Assembly (NCBI RefSeq): GCF_022436675.1
Contig: NZ_JAKUJZ010000003.1
Span: 446,226-510,225, forward strand
Source: Rheinheimera hassiensis
GTDB taxonomy: Bacteria; Pseudomonadota; Gammaproteobacteria; Enterobacterales; Alteromonadaceae
Direction of reading: 5' to 3'
Length of the DNA: 64,000 nucleotides
Both the position numbers and the translations under genes were made by a program. The notes beneath the pieces were generated by a model. The model saw only the letters and a program-made list of their open reading frames with translations, was not told the origin of the DNA and searched no databases. Numbering within the stretch: position 1 is the stretch's first letter; the number at the start of each line of letters is the position of its first letter. This document shows, in pieces, positions 25,865 to 35,915 of the stretch.

Positions 25865-26638
25865 CTAGCAGCCAATCAGCCGGCAGCTGTAATCTATCGC
25901 GTGCTGCCACTGTTTGTCGTAATGAAATAAGAAGGTGTCCAGCGTTAACCACAAGATGATTAAACCGGCCAGCATGGTGATAGGAAAACCTATCGAGAAA
26001 ATATTCAGCTGCGGTGCGGCACGCGTCATAATGCCAAAAGACAGATTGACCACCAACATAGACACAATCGGTGCCAGTGCTATTGCCAGGGCGGTAGCAA
26101 ACATCCAGCCGGCGAATTCGATCACAGTCCAGTAACTGGTGACCTCCCACCACTGGCCGTTAATAGGCAGCGTGTCAAAGCTAAATACCAGCATTTGGAT
26201 CATGATTAAGTGGCCATCAAAAATCCAGAACAGCAAGGTAGCCAGGATCAGATAAAATTGGCCGATAGCTGCCACATTAACGCCACTGGCCGGGTCGACC
26301 ATAGACGCAAAGCCCAGACCGGTTTGCATGGCAAGCAATTGCCCGGCAATAACAAAGGTGGTAATAAACATTAATGAAATAAAGCCCAGTGCAAAGCCAA
26401 TCAGCAGTTGCAGCATCACTTCAAGTATCATCTGGCCAGACATTAAATCCGGGTTAGCTACCGGCGGCAGTGTCGGCATAATGATCAGCGTGATCATCAG
26501 CACCAGGCCGGTCTTTATCCGCATGGGTACATTACGCACACCAATACCGGCCATAATCAGGAACATACCGGTAACACGACACATTGGCAGCAGGTAATCT
26601 GCCAGAGTCTGCATCAGTACATTCAGCGGAAATTCCAT
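25865..26638 (-). CDS. fliR: FliR, flagellar export apparatus protein
   Basis: FliR is part of the FliPQR export pore inside the basal body. The 257-residue protein has about six membrane segments and the family-like N-terminus with RVTGMFLIMAGIGVRNVP. It sits six bases after fliQ. Confidence 0.95.
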   Translation of the reverse strand: MEFPLNVLMQTLADYLLPMCRVTGMFLIMAGIGVRNVPMRIKTGLVLMITLIIMPTLPPVANPDLMSGQMILEVMLQLLIGFALGFISLMFITTFVIAGQLLAMQTGLGFASMVDPASGVNVAAIGQFYLILATLLFWIFDGHLIMIQMLVFSFDTLPINGQWWEVTSYWTVIEFAGWMFATALAIALAPIVSMLVVNLSFGIMTRAAPQLNIFSIGFPITMLAGLIILWLTLDTFLFHYDKQWQHAIDYSCRLIGC

Positions 26639-26644
26639 TGTGCT

Positions 26645-26914
26645 TTAGCCCACAACCGTTGGAATGCTTAAAATCAGTTCGTTGGTGTATTCCATAATAA
26701 CGCGGGTAAACCAGTGGCCGCCATAAATCAGCGCCAGCAGCGTAACAATCAGCCGTGGTAAAAAGCTTAATGTTTGCTCGTTAATAGAGGTTGCTGCCTG
26801 GAAAACAGCGACGATCAAGCCAACAAACAACGACGGCAGAATAATGGCGCTTACCAGCAAAATTACCAGAAACAGCGCATCACGCAGCACATCGACAAAA
26901 ACCTCCGGGCTCAT
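26645..26914 (-). CDS. fliQ: FliQ, flagellar export apparatus protein
   Basis: FliQ is an 89-residue protein with two membrane helices, part of the FliP5Q4R1 export pore. The loop between the helices holds the family-typical [17 protein letters not shown]. It overlaps the fliP stop as ATGA. Confidence 0.96.
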   Translation of the reverse strand: MSPEVFVDVLRDALFLVILLVSAIILPSLFVGLIVAVFQAATSINEQTLSFLPRLIVTLLALIYGGHWFTRVIMEYTNELILSIPTVVG

Positions 26915-27657
26915 GTGCCTACCCCATAGCTGGTGGCGAGCGTCCCCATAACCAGAATCCAGCCATCAACCAGCACGAACATCATCAACTTAAAGGGTAA
27001 CGAGATAATCATCGGCGATAACATCATCATACCCATTGCCATCAGCACGCTGGCTACGACCAAATCGATAATCAGAAAAGGAATAAACAGCATAAAACCA
27101 ATCTGAAAGGCGGTTTTTAGTTCGCTGGTTATAAAGGCCGGCACTACTATTGTAATCGGGTAATCCTGCGGCGAGGCCGCAATTTCCAACCCGGCAATCT
27201 GGGCAAAGGTGTCTAAATCTTTCGTGCGGGTCTGGTGCAGCATAAAGCCTTTAATAGGTATCAGCGCCGCGTCAAGTGCCTGCACCGGCGTAATGTCTTC
27301 GCTCAGGTAAGGCTGAATGGCCGTGTCATTAATGTTTTTAAACACCGGCGCCATAATAAAAAAGGTCAGAAACAGCGTAATGCCGATTAAGACCTGGTTA
27401 GACGGCGTTTGCTGCAAACCTATGGCCTGGCGCAGTATGGCCAATACCACAATAATGCGGGTAAAGCAGGTCATCATGATAACGACTGCAGGAATAAAAC
27501 TGAGCGCAGTCATCAGCGCCAGTACCTGCAGCGTTACACTGTATTGTTGGGAGCCATCGGCTCCGGTAGTTACCGTAACAGCCGATAAGGCACCATTATC
27601 AGCCAGAACATCGGGGCTTAGCAGTATTACCAGCACCACGAACAACAGTCGCAACAT
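26911..27657 (-). CDS. fliP: FliP, flagellar export apparatus protein
   Basis: FliP forms the core of the export pore. The 248-residue protein has a cleavable signal sequence (about 1-19), a first membrane helix (about 45-75) with the conserved [16 protein letters not shown], a periplasmic loop and C-terminal helices with [14 protein letters not shown]. It follows fliO by eight bases. Confidence 0.96.
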   Translation of the reverse strand: MLRLLFVVLVILLSPDVLADNGALSAVTVTTGADGSQQYSVTLQVLALMTALSFIPAVVIMMTCFTRIIVVLAILRQAIGLQQTPSNQVLIGITLFLTFFIMAPVFKNINDTAIQPYLSEDITPVQALDAALIPIKGFMLHQTRTKDLDTFAQIAGLEIAASPQDYPITIVVPAFITSELKTAFQIGFMLFIPFLIIDLVVASVLMAMGMMMLSPMIISLPFKLMMFVLVDGWILVMGTLATSYGVGT

Positions 27658-27665
27658 AGCTCACA

Positions 27666-28181
27666 CTATTTTTTCAGGAACGATTGCAACTGTGTATGAA
27701 AGTCTGATGCCAACTTTTCTTCAGGTAGCGGATTTTCCAGTTCAAACAGTAAATTTATGCTGTGCGCTGTGACACCTAAAACACGTTGTTTTCCTTGCAT
27801 TTCAACAACTAACAATCGCTCTTTCGGGCCAAGCGGCATGGTGGAAATAATTTTTATATGTCTGCTGCCAGGTAAGCGCAACGTCAATTTTTTGAACGCC
27901 CAGCCCAGTGTAAGCACTATGGCTACCACTATCGCCAGCGATAACGCCATTTTCCCCAAGCCAAGGCCTGCCGACGGGCGCTCGGCAGGTGCTTCGGTTT
28001 TTAGCGGTATAGCTCGCACAGGCTGCGGTTGTGCTGACGGAAGATCTGGTTCACTTTGCGCTACAACCTCAGCTTTGGTTGTACTCTTGGTTTGCGCAGC
28101 GTCGTCGTCAGTGCTTTGGGCCAGCCCCGTCAGCGGTATTAAGGTGCAGCAGAGTAACGTAACAAGCAATAATCGCATCAA
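27666..28181 (-). CDS. fliO: FliO, accessory protein for FliP assembly
   Basis: FliO helps FliP oligomerise. The 171-residue protein has an N-terminal signal sequence, an unstructured Thr/Gln/Pro-rich stretch, a membrane helix (about 75-95) and a small cytoplasmic domain with GPKERLLVVEMQGKQRVLGV. It is a poorly conserved family; the call is well supported by position between fliN and fliP. Its start overlaps fliN. Confidence 0.92.
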   Translation of the reverse strand: MMRLLLVTLLCCTLIPLTGLAQSTDDDAAQTKSTTKAEVVAQSEPDLPSAQPQPVRAIPLKTEAPAERPSAGLGLGKMALSLAIVVAIVLTLGWAFKKLTLRLPGSRHIKIISTMPLGPKERLLVVEMQGKQRVLGVTAHSINLLFELENPLPEEKLASDFHTQLQSFLKK

Positions 28182-28567
28182 CGTAACTTCTTAATCCGTT
28201 CAATCTGGCTAATAACGTCAGTCAGGCGAATACCAAACTTGTCGTTTACTACAACTACCTCACCGTGCGCTATCAGGGTGCCGTTAACCAGCACATCCAG
28301 TGGTTCACCGGCTACACGCTCCAGTTCAACCACCGAGCCCTGGTTAAGCTGCAACAAGTTGCGGATACTTATTTTGGCCCGCCCCACTTCCATAGAAATA
28401 GTGACCGGGATATCTAAAATAGTATCCAGCTTACGTTTTTCATCTACCGTGATATCGGCTTTTTCGTCACGCAGCTCTTCCAGCTCAACAGCTTCTGCAC
28501 CATCGGTGCCTTCAGCTTCGGCCATGGCAGCAGCCCATTCGTCCATGGTGTCTTTATCATCAGCCAT
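28178..28567 (-). CDS. fliN: FliN, flagellar motor switch protein
   Basis: FliN builds the lower part of the C-ring. The 129-residue protein has an acidic N-terminal extension and the SpoA-type domain (about 47-129) with VTISMEVGRAKISIRNLLQL and GVRLTDVI-like ending (here GIRLTDVISQIERI). It lies six bases after fliM and overlaps fliO. Confidence 0.96.
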   Translation of the reverse strand: MADDKDTMDEWAAAMAEAEGTDGAEAVELEELRDEKADITVDEKRKLDTILDIPVTISMEVGRAKISIRNLLQLNQGSVVELERVAGEPLDVLVNGTLIAHGEVVVVNDKFGIRLTDVISQIERIKKLR

Positions 28568-28573
28568 TTTTTG

Positions 28574-29662
28574 TTACCTTCTGTCGCGATCTGACAGGTT
28601 CAGATCGGCTTCTAACTCGGAAATATCGGCATCGCTGTCAAGGCGCCGCCCACCTTTAGTAAACACATGCATCTCAGATTTTGCTGATTCCGGCCGTTTA
28701 ATTTTTTCAATAATTTTCAGCGCAGCATGTTCGCGCGAACGGCCCAATTTAGCTCTGTAGGTTGGTAAATCTTCAACCAGTACCGTGATATGGTCCGGCA
28801 TTTCTATCGGAATAATATCACCGGCCTGCAACTCCATAATTTGCCGCAGCGTTAAATCGACATCCATCATTTTGGTGGTTAAATCCACCTTTACATCCAT
28901 AATTTCGTCACGCAGAGCCTTGCTCCAGCGTAAATCGGTGTCTTCTTTGTCACTTTGTACACCGGCATCCAGCAGCTCGCGGATCGGTTCCAGCATGGAA
29001 TACGGTAAAGCGACATGGAAATCACCACCGCCACCGTCCAGTTCAATGTGGAAAGAGCTGATTACCACCACCTCAGTGGGGCTGACAATATTGGCCATTG
29101 CCGGGTTAACTTCAGAGTCCAGGTATTCGAATGACACATCCATTACCGGCGCCCAGGCTTCTTTATAATCTTCAAAAATCAGCTTCAGCAGCATCTGAAT
29201 AATACGCCGCTCGGTCGGGGTAAACTCGCGACCTTCAATTTTGGCATGGTAACGACCGTCACCACCAAAGAAGTTATCCACCAGAATAAATACCAGCCTG
29301 GCTTCCATGGTAATAAGGCCGGTGCCTTTAAGTGGCCTGAACCGCACCATATTTAAACTGGTCGGCACAAACAATGTGTGCACGTACTCGCCGAATTTGA
29401 TCATCTGCACGCCGTTAATTGACACTTCAGCTGTGCGGCGCATCATATTAAACAGGCTGATACGCATATGGCGGGCAAAGCGTTCGTTTACCATCTCCAG
29501 CGTTGGCATGCGACCACGTACAATACGATCCTGCGACGAGAAATCGTATTCCATGGCAGAGCGGCCCCGGCCTTCACCGGAATCGTCTATTTCCTCTTCT
29601 TCGACGTCATCAACACCATGCAACAGCGCATCAATTTCATCTTGTGACAGTAAATCGGTCAC
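28574..29662 (-). CDS. fliM: FliM, flagellar motor switch protein
   Basis: FliM receives CheY-P and links FliG to FliN. The 362-residue protein begins with the CheY-P-binding peptide LLSQDEIDALLHG, then a middle CheC-like domain and a C-terminal SpoA domain (VDLTLRQIMELQAGDIIPI). It follows fliL by 12 bases. Confidence 0.97.
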   Translation of the reverse strand: MTDLLSQDEIDALLHGVDDVEEEEIDDSGEGRGRSAMEYDFSSQDRIVRGRMPTLEMVNERFARHMRISLFNMMRRTAEVSINGVQMIKFGEYVHTLFVPTSLNMVRFRPLKGTGLITMEARLVFILVDNFFGGDGRYHAKIEGREFTPTERRIIQMLLKLIFEDYKEAWAPVMDVSFEYLDSEVNPAMANIVSPTEVVVISSFHIELDGGGGDFHVALPYSMLEPIRELLDAGVQSDKEDTDLRWSKALRDEIMDVKVDLTTKMMDVDLTLRQIMELQAGDIIPIEMPDHITVLVEDLPTYRAKLGRSREHAALKIIEKIKRPESAKSEMHVFTKGGRRLDSDADISELEADLNLSDRDRR

Positions 29663-29674
29663 GGCTGCTCACTC

Positions 29675-30196
29675 TTATTGCATCACAAAACCGGTGAAGA
29701 GAACTTCCTCTACCACCACCGAACCCGCGACCTCGATCATCGCCTGCTGTAAATCACTTAGTGCTTTGTTTTTCAATGCATCACGCCCAGCAACAGTGAC
29801 CAGTTCATCAGCATTGGCAGCGCTGAAAGTTTCCAGCAAACTGCCTTCAATCAGCGGAATATGCCGCATCGCGATGGTTTCATTGTTAGTACCACGCACC
29901 AGCAACTGCACTTTAATTTGCACCATCCGATCACGTGACGCGCCGGGTACATTAAACACAAAAGGCCGTGGCAGTGGTACATACAACGCCGAGCCCTTTG
30001 CATCTGTACCGCCTGGGGCGCCTGCTGTATCAGAAGCACCATCTGAAGCAGCTCCGGCATCGTTACTATCTGAACCACCAAAGAACATCAGGCCGACAAC
30101 AATCAACACCACCACCAGTACTGCACCACCACCCAACAGAAGCCATTTTTTCTTACCTGAACCTTCTGCAATAACCAGATCTTTTTCCGCTGCCAT
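29675..30196 (-). CDS. fliL: FliL, flagellar basal-body/stator-associated protein
   Basis: FliL surrounds the stator and supports its function. The 173-residue protein has one membrane helix (about 17-41), a Gly/Ala/Ser-rich linker and the periplasmic FliL domain, ending with VEEVLFTGFVMQ. It follows fliK by 95 bases; no clear promoter was found in that gap. Confidence 0.94.
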   Translation of the reverse strand: MAAEKDLVIAEGSGKKKWLLLGGGAVLVVVLIVVGLMFFGGSDSNDAGAASDGASDTAGAPGGTDAKGSALYVPLPRPFVFNVPGASRDRMVQIKVQLLVRGTNNETIAMRHIPLIEGSLLETFSAANADELVTVAGRDALKNKALSDLQQAMIEVAGSVVVEEVLFTGFVMQ

Positions 30197-30291
30197 GCCT
30201 GTGCTACCTGTTAGTTAAAGTGCCATTATTATGCTCATCTGTGGTGGCCAATGTAAATCATCGTTACCGAATTAACCGCCACTATTGGCCG

Positions 30292-32082
30292 TTAAGCATA
30301 ATAATCCACCAGCCTATCGGATGTTTTCACATTAACTTGCACGGTGTCTGAAGTTGCATCCGGCGTATCGTCTGCTGTTTGTTTACCGTTTCGCCCCTGA
30401 TTATTGCCATCACGCTGCGCTAACTGCCGCTCTTGCTGCGACTGCTGCTGTACCTGACCTTCTGTTAACTGAATGCCCTGTTGTTGCAGCATTTCTCTGA
30501 GCCGGGGTAATTGCTGCTCTAATAATTCTTTTGCCTGCGATTGCTGCACGATAAACTGCACCGACGCCTGATCCTGCTGCATATCTATTTTAATTTGCAT
30601 CTGACCAAGCCCGGCAGGATCAAGCCGGATTTCAGCGATCTGAATATTTTGCCGTACCATCAGAGTGACTCTTTCACGCAACTGCCCTGCAGCATCCTGT
30701 TGCAGTAAATTCAGGCTTTGCTTTAACTGTTCAGCCAGCGGCCGTGCTACCGCCTGAGCAGCGCCAGCTTGCTGACGTTGCTCTGCCAACTGAAGTGCAC
30801 TGCTAAATGCCGTATCAACGCGCGCTGCTGAGCTGACATCTGCCGCCACTTTGGCTGTTGCGATACTGCTATCAGCCATCTCTGTTGCAATATCGGCTGG
30901 CAACTGGGCATTATTATTCTGTTTAGGCCCTTGTTGCTGATTCTGCTGCGACGAGTTCTGTTGCGACGGGCTTTGTTGCGAGCCATTTTGCTGCTGAGCA
31001 TCATGTTTAGACGCATTTTGCTCAGAACCCGCCTTAGCACCCGCCTGATTATCCGCTTTATCAGATGCAGCTGTCAGCGACAAATTACCGCCCGTCGACG
31101 TGGTATCGGTTTTGCTGTTATCTTCCGTACCGGCAGCCGTTACTGTTTTGGCATCGGCCTGAACCGCAGACTGGGCGACAGAGCCTGCCTTTATACTGCC
31201 ATCGTCTGTTTTGCTATTATTGTCATCAGCTTTAGTACCTGTCTCTATCGCTACTTTTACACTGCTGTCTTTTATGTTGTTGTCTTTACTGTCGCTGTCA
31301 TGGGTATCGCTGCCAAAACCAGCCTCTTCTACAAACTGAGCAACGGCAGCACTTTTAGCATCCCCCTCAGACTCAGTAGCGCCCGCCAGCACAGCTACCG
31401 GCTGAGCTTCACCTTTACCACCGGCGGAGGCTTGCGTTTTATCGGCTACCTTACCCGCTTCAGAATCCCCTGATATCTGGCTGTTTACTTTTGCCTGCAG
31501 CTCAGTGGTGGCCGTATCCGTTATTTCGCTGGCAGACTGGGCCAGTTGTTTTGCAGCGTTGGCAACCTCTTTGGCATCAATTTCAGTCTGGCTATTACCT
31601 TGCGAAACAGTAGCTGGCTCGCCTTCAACATCGTCGGTAGCGGTATCAACAACGGCAGCATCAGTATCACTGGCATTGCTGTCAGTTTCAGGCAACTTGT
31701 CTTTAAGCGCTATCTGCCCCAGCAAGCTGGATGTCAGCAAGGAGTCTTCATCAGCGCCTGCTGCGCTCTCGTTTTCAGTATTCTCCGCATTTTCTGAATT
31801 CTCAGCGTTTTCTGCACTGGCTGCAGTATCTTTAGCATTGGCAGCAGCTAGTAATGCCTGGCTGACCCCACTTAGCACGCTGATGCCGGCAGGGACATGC
31901 CGTAGCTTAGCGCCGGACAGGCTATTTGTTGCCGGTGACGTTATGCCGTTTAGCACCTCACCAAACCCCAGTCCAGAAAGTTCTGTGCCAGCCTCTGCTG
32001 CAGAGTCTGATAGTGCGCCATCCAGCCGCAGCGCGCTGTCTGCGGTGGTTGTCAGCATTGATAATTGTATAGCCTGCACCAT
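30292..32082 (-). CDS. fliK: FliK, flagellar hook-length control protein
   Basis: FliK measures the hook and triggers the FlhB switch. The 596-residue protein has a long Ala/Ser/Asp/Gln-rich ruler region (about 60-420) with low-complexity SQQN repeats, and a C-terminal Flg_hook domain (about 450-545) with the core AEIRLDPAGLGQMQIKI. A clear AGGGGA ribosome site precedes the ATG. It is separated from fliJ by 151 bases. A second FliK-like protein is encoded at 8473-10410. Confidence 0.93.
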   Translation of the reverse strand: MVQAIQLSMLTTTADSALRLDGALSDSAAEAGTELSGLGFGEVLNGITSPATNSLSGAKLRHVPAGISVLSGVSQALLAAANAKDTAASAENAENSENAENTENESAAGADEDSLLTSSLLGQIALKDKLPETDSNASDTDAAVVDTATDDVEGEPATVSQGNSQTEIDAKEVANAAKQLAQSASEITDTATTELQAKVNSQISGDSEAGKVADKTQASAGGKGEAQPVAVLAGATESEGDAKSAAVAQFVEEAGFGSDTHDSDSKDNNIKDSSVKVAIETGTKADDNNSKTDDGSIKAGSVAQSAVQADAKTVTAAGTEDNSKTDTTSTGGNLSLTAASDKADNQAGAKAGSEQNASKHDAQQQNGSQQSPSQQNSSQQNQQQGPKQNNNAQLPADIATEMADSSIATAKVAADVSSAARVDTAFSSALQLAEQRQQAGAAQAVARPLAEQLKQSLNLLQQDAAGQLRERVTLMVRQNIQIAEIRLDPAGLGQMQIKIDMQQDQASVQFIVQQSQAKELLEQQLPRLREMLQQQGIQLTEGQVQQQSQQERQLAQRDGNNQGRNGKQTADDTPDATSDTVQVNVKTSDRLVDYYA

Positions 32083-32233
32083 TTTTATTCCCCTGACTGA
32101 CCACTGCGATCGGGCGTTTACTGCGCCGTTAGCGGGTTAAATCTGTTGTGTTAAAACCGATATATTCAGTTCCCTTCAACTACATTCAAATTTCAGGCCA
32201 ATATGAAACGAACTTCTGTACGGCATAAGCAAG

Positions 32234-32689
32234 TTAGTACATCTGTGGCTCATTGCGGTTGCGCATAAATTGCTGGCTGGCGTATTCATCGGCATTTTTT
32301 TGCTCTTGTTTCAGCTGCTTTAATAACTCAGCTTGTTCGCCGCGCTGCACCAGTAACTCCATGGCCTTACGTTTTTTCTGCATCGCCAGCCAGTTTTGTT
32401 TGCGTTGCTCTGCAGCAGCTTTAGCCTGATGTAACGCCCAACCCTGCTGTTGTATTGCTTGATCAAGCTTACCGATAAAGCTGACAAACTGGGTGTACTG
32501 CCGGCTTTGTAAACCGGCAGCGCCTTGCTGCTGGCTCTGCTGAATATAGTCGGTACGGTAATTTGCCAGGCCCTGATATTTCTGTTCAGCCTGCTGGTAA
32601 AACTGCTGGGCTTTGACAAACTGCGCCTGCAGTTTTTCTTCACGCTCTTTTTGTATTTTAATCAGCATGGCAAAGCGGTGGTTAATCAT
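32234..32689 (-). CDS. fliJ: FliJ, export chaperone/ATPase stalk protein
   Basis: FliJ is the coiled-coil central stalk of the FliHIJ ATPase complex. The 151-residue protein is almost wholly a charged, Gln-rich coiled coil, with the family-like FIGKLDQAIQQQ stretch. It shares a base with the fliI stop. The 151-base stretch downstream before fliK (32083-32233) holds only the fliK ribosome site as far as I can see. Confidence 0.92.
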   Translation of the reverse strand: MINHRFAMLIKIQKEREEKLQAQFVKAQQFYQQAEQKYQGLANYRTDYIQQSQQQGAAGLQSRQYTQFVSFIGKLDQAIQQQGWALHQAKAAAEQRKQNWLAMQKKRKAMELLVQRGEQAELLKQLKQEQKNADEYASQQFMRNRNEPQMY

Positions 32690-34035
32690 CAGGTATTACT
32701 CCTTGCAGCGGCCGGAACCAGCTGATTAAGCCCTTGCAGGCTGTCGTCGTAGGTCACAACGTCATGCATTCCCTGCTGCAAAAAGCGGTTAATTCTTGGC
32801 ATCATGCCGATAGCAACATCCAGTTGCGGATCGCTGCCGCGCACATAAGCCCCGATGGCGATTAAGTCTTTGCTTTGCTGGTAGCTGGCATACAGCTGCT
32901 TTACCGTACGTGCCATTTGCTGATGCTCCGCACTGGTTACCGCCGGCATAACACGACTAATGGATTTTTCTATATCTACCGCAGGAAAATGGCCGGCATC
33001 AGCCAGGGTACGTGACAACACGATATGGCCGTCAAGAATGGCGCGTGACGCATCGGCAATAGGGTCCTGTAAGTCATCGCCTTCGGACAACACAGTATAA
33101 AATGCCGTTATAGAGCCCTGGCTGCCACTGCCGTTACCGGCGCGTTCAACCAGTGCCGGTAATTTGGCGAATACCGATGGCGGATAACCTTTAGTAGCCG
33201 GTGGCTCCCCCACCGCCAGCGCAATTTCACGTTGTGCCTGAGCATAGCGGGTAATAGAGTCAATCAGCAGCAGCACATCCATACCCTGATCTCGGAAATA
33301 CTCGGCTACCTGTACCGCGGTTTCACAGCCTTTTAACCGCATCAGTGGCGACACATCGGCTGGTGCGGCGATCACAACCGAGCGCTTTTTGCCCTCTTCG
33401 CCCAGAATTTCATCAATAAATTCTTTTACCTCGCGGCCACGCTCGCCTACCAGGCCTACAACGATGACATCAGCCGAGGTACCGCGGGTCATCATGCCCA
33501 GCAATACGCTTTTACCCACACCAGAGCCCGCAAATAATCCCATCCGCTGGCCTTTACCCACAGTAAGAATGCTGTTGATAGCCCGCACGCCGACATCCAG
33601 CGGCTGTTTAATTGGCCGGCGGTGCAAAGGATTAATAGGTTTGGCTTTAGCGCCACCAAATTGCTCAGCGGCAATAGGGCCTTTGCCGTCCAGCGGTGCC
33701 CCTGCGCCATCAATAACCCGGCCCAGCAGGTTAAGGCTAAGCGGTACGCCTTTAAAATTAAGCAACGGCGTTACGCGCGCACCGGGAACAACACCGGATA
33801 CATCATCTTTGGGCATCAGATAAATACGATCATTGGCAAAACCGACCACCTCCGCCATAATTTCGCCGCGGGCAGTCTCTACCGAGCAAGGCTGGCCGAT
33901 ACCCGCACTGCAACCGGTGGCTTCCAGCGTTAACCCCACTACACGCACCAAATGGCCGGCGACAGCAGGCCGCGAGCTGTGTACATAACGCTGTTGCTGT
34001 TGCAGAAACTGGCTCAGGCTTTCGCTGTTTGCCAT
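32689..34035 (-). CDS. fliI: FliI, flagellar export ATPase
   Basis: FliI hydrolyses ATP to help unload export cargo. The 448-residue F1-type ATPase has Walker A GSGVGKS (170-176), the family-specific [13 protein letters not shown] and Walker [15 protein letters not shown]. It is full length and lies three bases after fliH. Confidence 0.97.
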   Translation of the reverse strand: MANSESLSQFLQQQQRYVHSSRPAVAGHLVRVVGLTLEATGCSAGIGQPCSVETARGEIMAEVVGFANDRIYLMPKDDVSGVVPGARVTPLLNFKGVPLSLNLLGRVIDGAGAPLDGKGPIAAEQFGGAKAKPINPLHRRPIKQPLDVGVRAINSILTVGKGQRMGLFAGSGVGKSVLLGMMTRGTSADVIVVGLVGERGREVKEFIDEILGEEGKKRSVVIAAPADVSPLMRLKGCETAVQVAEYFRDQGMDVLLLIDSITRYAQAQREIALAVGEPPATKGYPPSVFAKLPALVERAGNGSGSQGSITAFYTVLSEGDDLQDPIADASRAILDGHIVLSRTLADAGHFPAVDIEKSISRVMPAVTSAEHQQMARTVKQLYASYQQSKDLIAIGAYVRGSDPQLDVAIGMMPRINRFLQQGMHDVVTYDDSLQGLNQLVPAAARSNT

Positions 34036-34038
34036 AAG

Positions 34039-34863
34039 TTAGTCTCCGGCCGGTGCATCAGATTGGCTTTCATGTTGCTCCAGCTGAATAAAATGCTCCA
34101 GGCTGCTTTGTACCCGCTGTTGTAAACTACGGTCGACGCTGGACTGGCTACTCTCTACCTTGCAGCCTCCCTGCGCCAGCAGAGGCTCAGCTCTTAATTG
34201 CCAGTTACGCTGCGCCAACTCATCTTGGGTGTAACTTTGCTCAACAATGGCTAAATCCGCCGGGTTAAGTTTTATTAGCAACTGCCCGGCTTGCAGCGGC
34301 AGTACTGAGGTAGCCTCAGAGATAGCCTGCAAAATAACCTCTGGATTGGTTTTAACTTCAACATTGATCACCGCCTGCGCCATAGCCAGGCTTAATTGCA
34401 GCAGTTGTTGTTTGACCTGTTTATCTATGCTGGCCAAAGGTTGCTGCAATTGATCCAGCAATGTACTTAGCTGTACCAGCTTGTCATTCAGTTCGGTCTG
34501 GCCATCTGCCAGGCCTTGTTTTTTACCTTCAGCCTGCCCCTGAGCCAGGCCATCCTGCTGGCCTTGTTCACGGCCTTCGGCATAACCTTTACTAAAACCT
34601 TCGTCTTTACCCTGACCAAAACCCTCGTCGTAGGCTGCCTGGCGGATTTGCTCGATATCATCTGCTGTCAGGGGCTTGATTGTCAGCTCTTCATCTTCAT
34701 CTGCTTTACTGGCTTTGGCCTGAGGCTGCGTTTTATTCAGCGCATTAGTGCGGAGGCTATCATGCACCGGCGTCATATCAGGCGTTTGCCAGTGCTTGAT
34801 CAGCTCATCAGTTTCTTCGTCGGGCGAAAACGGCCTTTTGTGCTTAAATGCCTCAGTGCTCAT
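34039..34863 (-). CDS. fliH: FliH, regulator/peripheral stalk of the export ATPase
   Basis: FliH holds FliI inactive and links it to the C-ring. The 274-residue protein has an acidic N-terminus, then a Gly-x3-Gly-x3 repeat helix at about residues 81-121 (for example GFGQGKDEGFSKGYAEG), a hallmark of FliH, and a C-terminal FliI-binding domain. It follows fliG closely. Confidence 0.95.
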   Translation of the reverse strand: MSTEAFKHKRPFSPDEETDELIKHWQTPDMTPVHDSLRTNALNKTQPQAKASKADEDEELTIKPLTADDIEQIRQAAYDEGFGQGKDEGFSKGYAEGREQGQQDGLAQGQAEGKKQGLADGQTELNDKLVQLSTLLDQLQQPLASIDKQVKQQLLQLSLAMAQAVINVEVKTNPEVILQAISEATSVLPLQAGQLLIKLNPADLAIVEQSYTQDELAQRNWQLRAEPLLAQGGCKVESSQSSVDRSLQQRVQSSLEHFIQLEQHESQSDAPAGD

Positions 34864-34880
34864 AGTACTACCCGCTCTGT

Positions 34881-35915
34881 TTAGACGAAGTCATCGCCAC
34901 CACCACTGCCCAGCATAATTTCACCGGCGTCAGACAACCGGCGCGCAGCAGACAGTATTTCTTTTTGTGCAGTTTCAACATCACTTACCCGCACCGGCCC
35001 CATGGCCTCTAAATCGTCCTGCAGCAGCTCAGCGGCACGTTTCGACATATTTTTGAAAATCTTCTCTTTTAAATTTTCATCCGTGCCTTTTAACGCTTTC
35101 ATCAGCACATCTTGCTGAATTTCGCGCAGCAGGGTTTGAATGCCACGGTCATCAACGTCAATCAGGTTCTCAAATACAAACATCAGATCCTGTATTTGCT
35201 GTGCCATTTCTTCGTCGTGCTCACGGATAGAATCCATCAGCTGGCCTTCAATATTGGTATCCATATAGTTAAGGATATCAGCCGCCGCTTTTAAGCCGCC
35301 CATTTTCGCCGTTTGCGCGCCGGCCTGACCGGCAAACTGTTTCTCCATAATCTCGTTTAACTCCTGCAGTGCTGCCGGTTGTACTTCTTCGAGGTTGGCA
35401 ATGCGCATGGTTAAGTCCAGCCGCACTTTTTCCGGGAACTGAGATAAAATCTCTGCCGATTGCTCCGGTTCCAGATAAGACAAGACGATAGTCTGAATTT
35501 GCGGGTGCTCGTTGCGGATAATATTGGCTACCTGCTTCGAGTCCATCCATTTCAGTGAATCCAGGCCTTTAGCACCGCCGCCCAGTACTATCTGGTCAAT
35601 CAGGTTAGCGGCTTTCTCTTCACCTAAAGCGGCGGTTAACGCGCGCTTGATAAACTCTTCGCTTTGGAAGCCAATGGTGCTGAAATTCTGAATTTGCTCG
35701 ATAAACAAGCGATGCACCGCCGAGATTTTTGCCTGGTTCAGATCGGTCATCTGCGCCATGGCCAAACCGACTTTCTGTACTTGTTTGGGCTCTAAGTGTT
35801 TTAAAATTTGCGCAGCATCTTCTTCTGACAAACTCAGCAGTAAGATGGCGGCTTTTTCAACACCGTCCAGTTTACCTACGTCAAACGAAGGCTTTGTTGC
35901 TTCTATGCTACTCAT
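34881..35915 (-). CDS. fliG: FliG, rotor protein of the motor switch
   Basis: FliG transmits torque from the stator to the MS-ring. The 344-residue protein has the N-terminal FliF-binding domain, a middle domain with the EHPQ motif (RNEHPQIQTIVLSYL) and a C-terminal motor domain with the charged torque helix (LLREIQQDVLMKALKG). It overlaps fliF by eight bases. Confidence 0.97.
   Translation of the reverse strand: MSSIEATKPSFDVGKLDGVEKAAILLLSLSEEDAAQILKHLEPKQVQKVGLAMAQMTDLNQAKISAVHRLFIEQIQNFSTIGFQSEEFIKRALTAALGEEKAANLIDQIVLGGGAKGLDSLKWMDSKQVANIIRNEHPQIQTIVLSYLEPEQSAEILSQFPEKVRLDLTMRIANLEEVQPAALQELNEIMEKQFAGQAGAQTAKMGGLKAAADILNYMDTNIEGQLMDSIREHDEEMAQQIQDLMFVFENLIDVDDRGIQTLLREIQQDVLMKALKGTDENLKEKIFKNMSKRAAELLQDDLEAMGPVRVSDVETAQKEILSAARRLSDAGEIMLGSGGGDDFV

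Noticed and set aside
30931..32140. Long plus-strand frames opposite fliK
   Set aside because: Shadow of the Ala/Ser/Asp-rich fliK ruler; low complexity and no recognisable domain.
32083..32233. Sigma54-like TTGGCCTGAAATTTGAA between fliJ and fliK
   Set aside because: The -12 element has GA in place of the required GC, so I do not count it.
34500..34630. Tandem DNA repeat in fliH
   Set aside because: It is the normal Gly-x3 repeat helix of FliH, with varied codons, not a recent DNA duplication.
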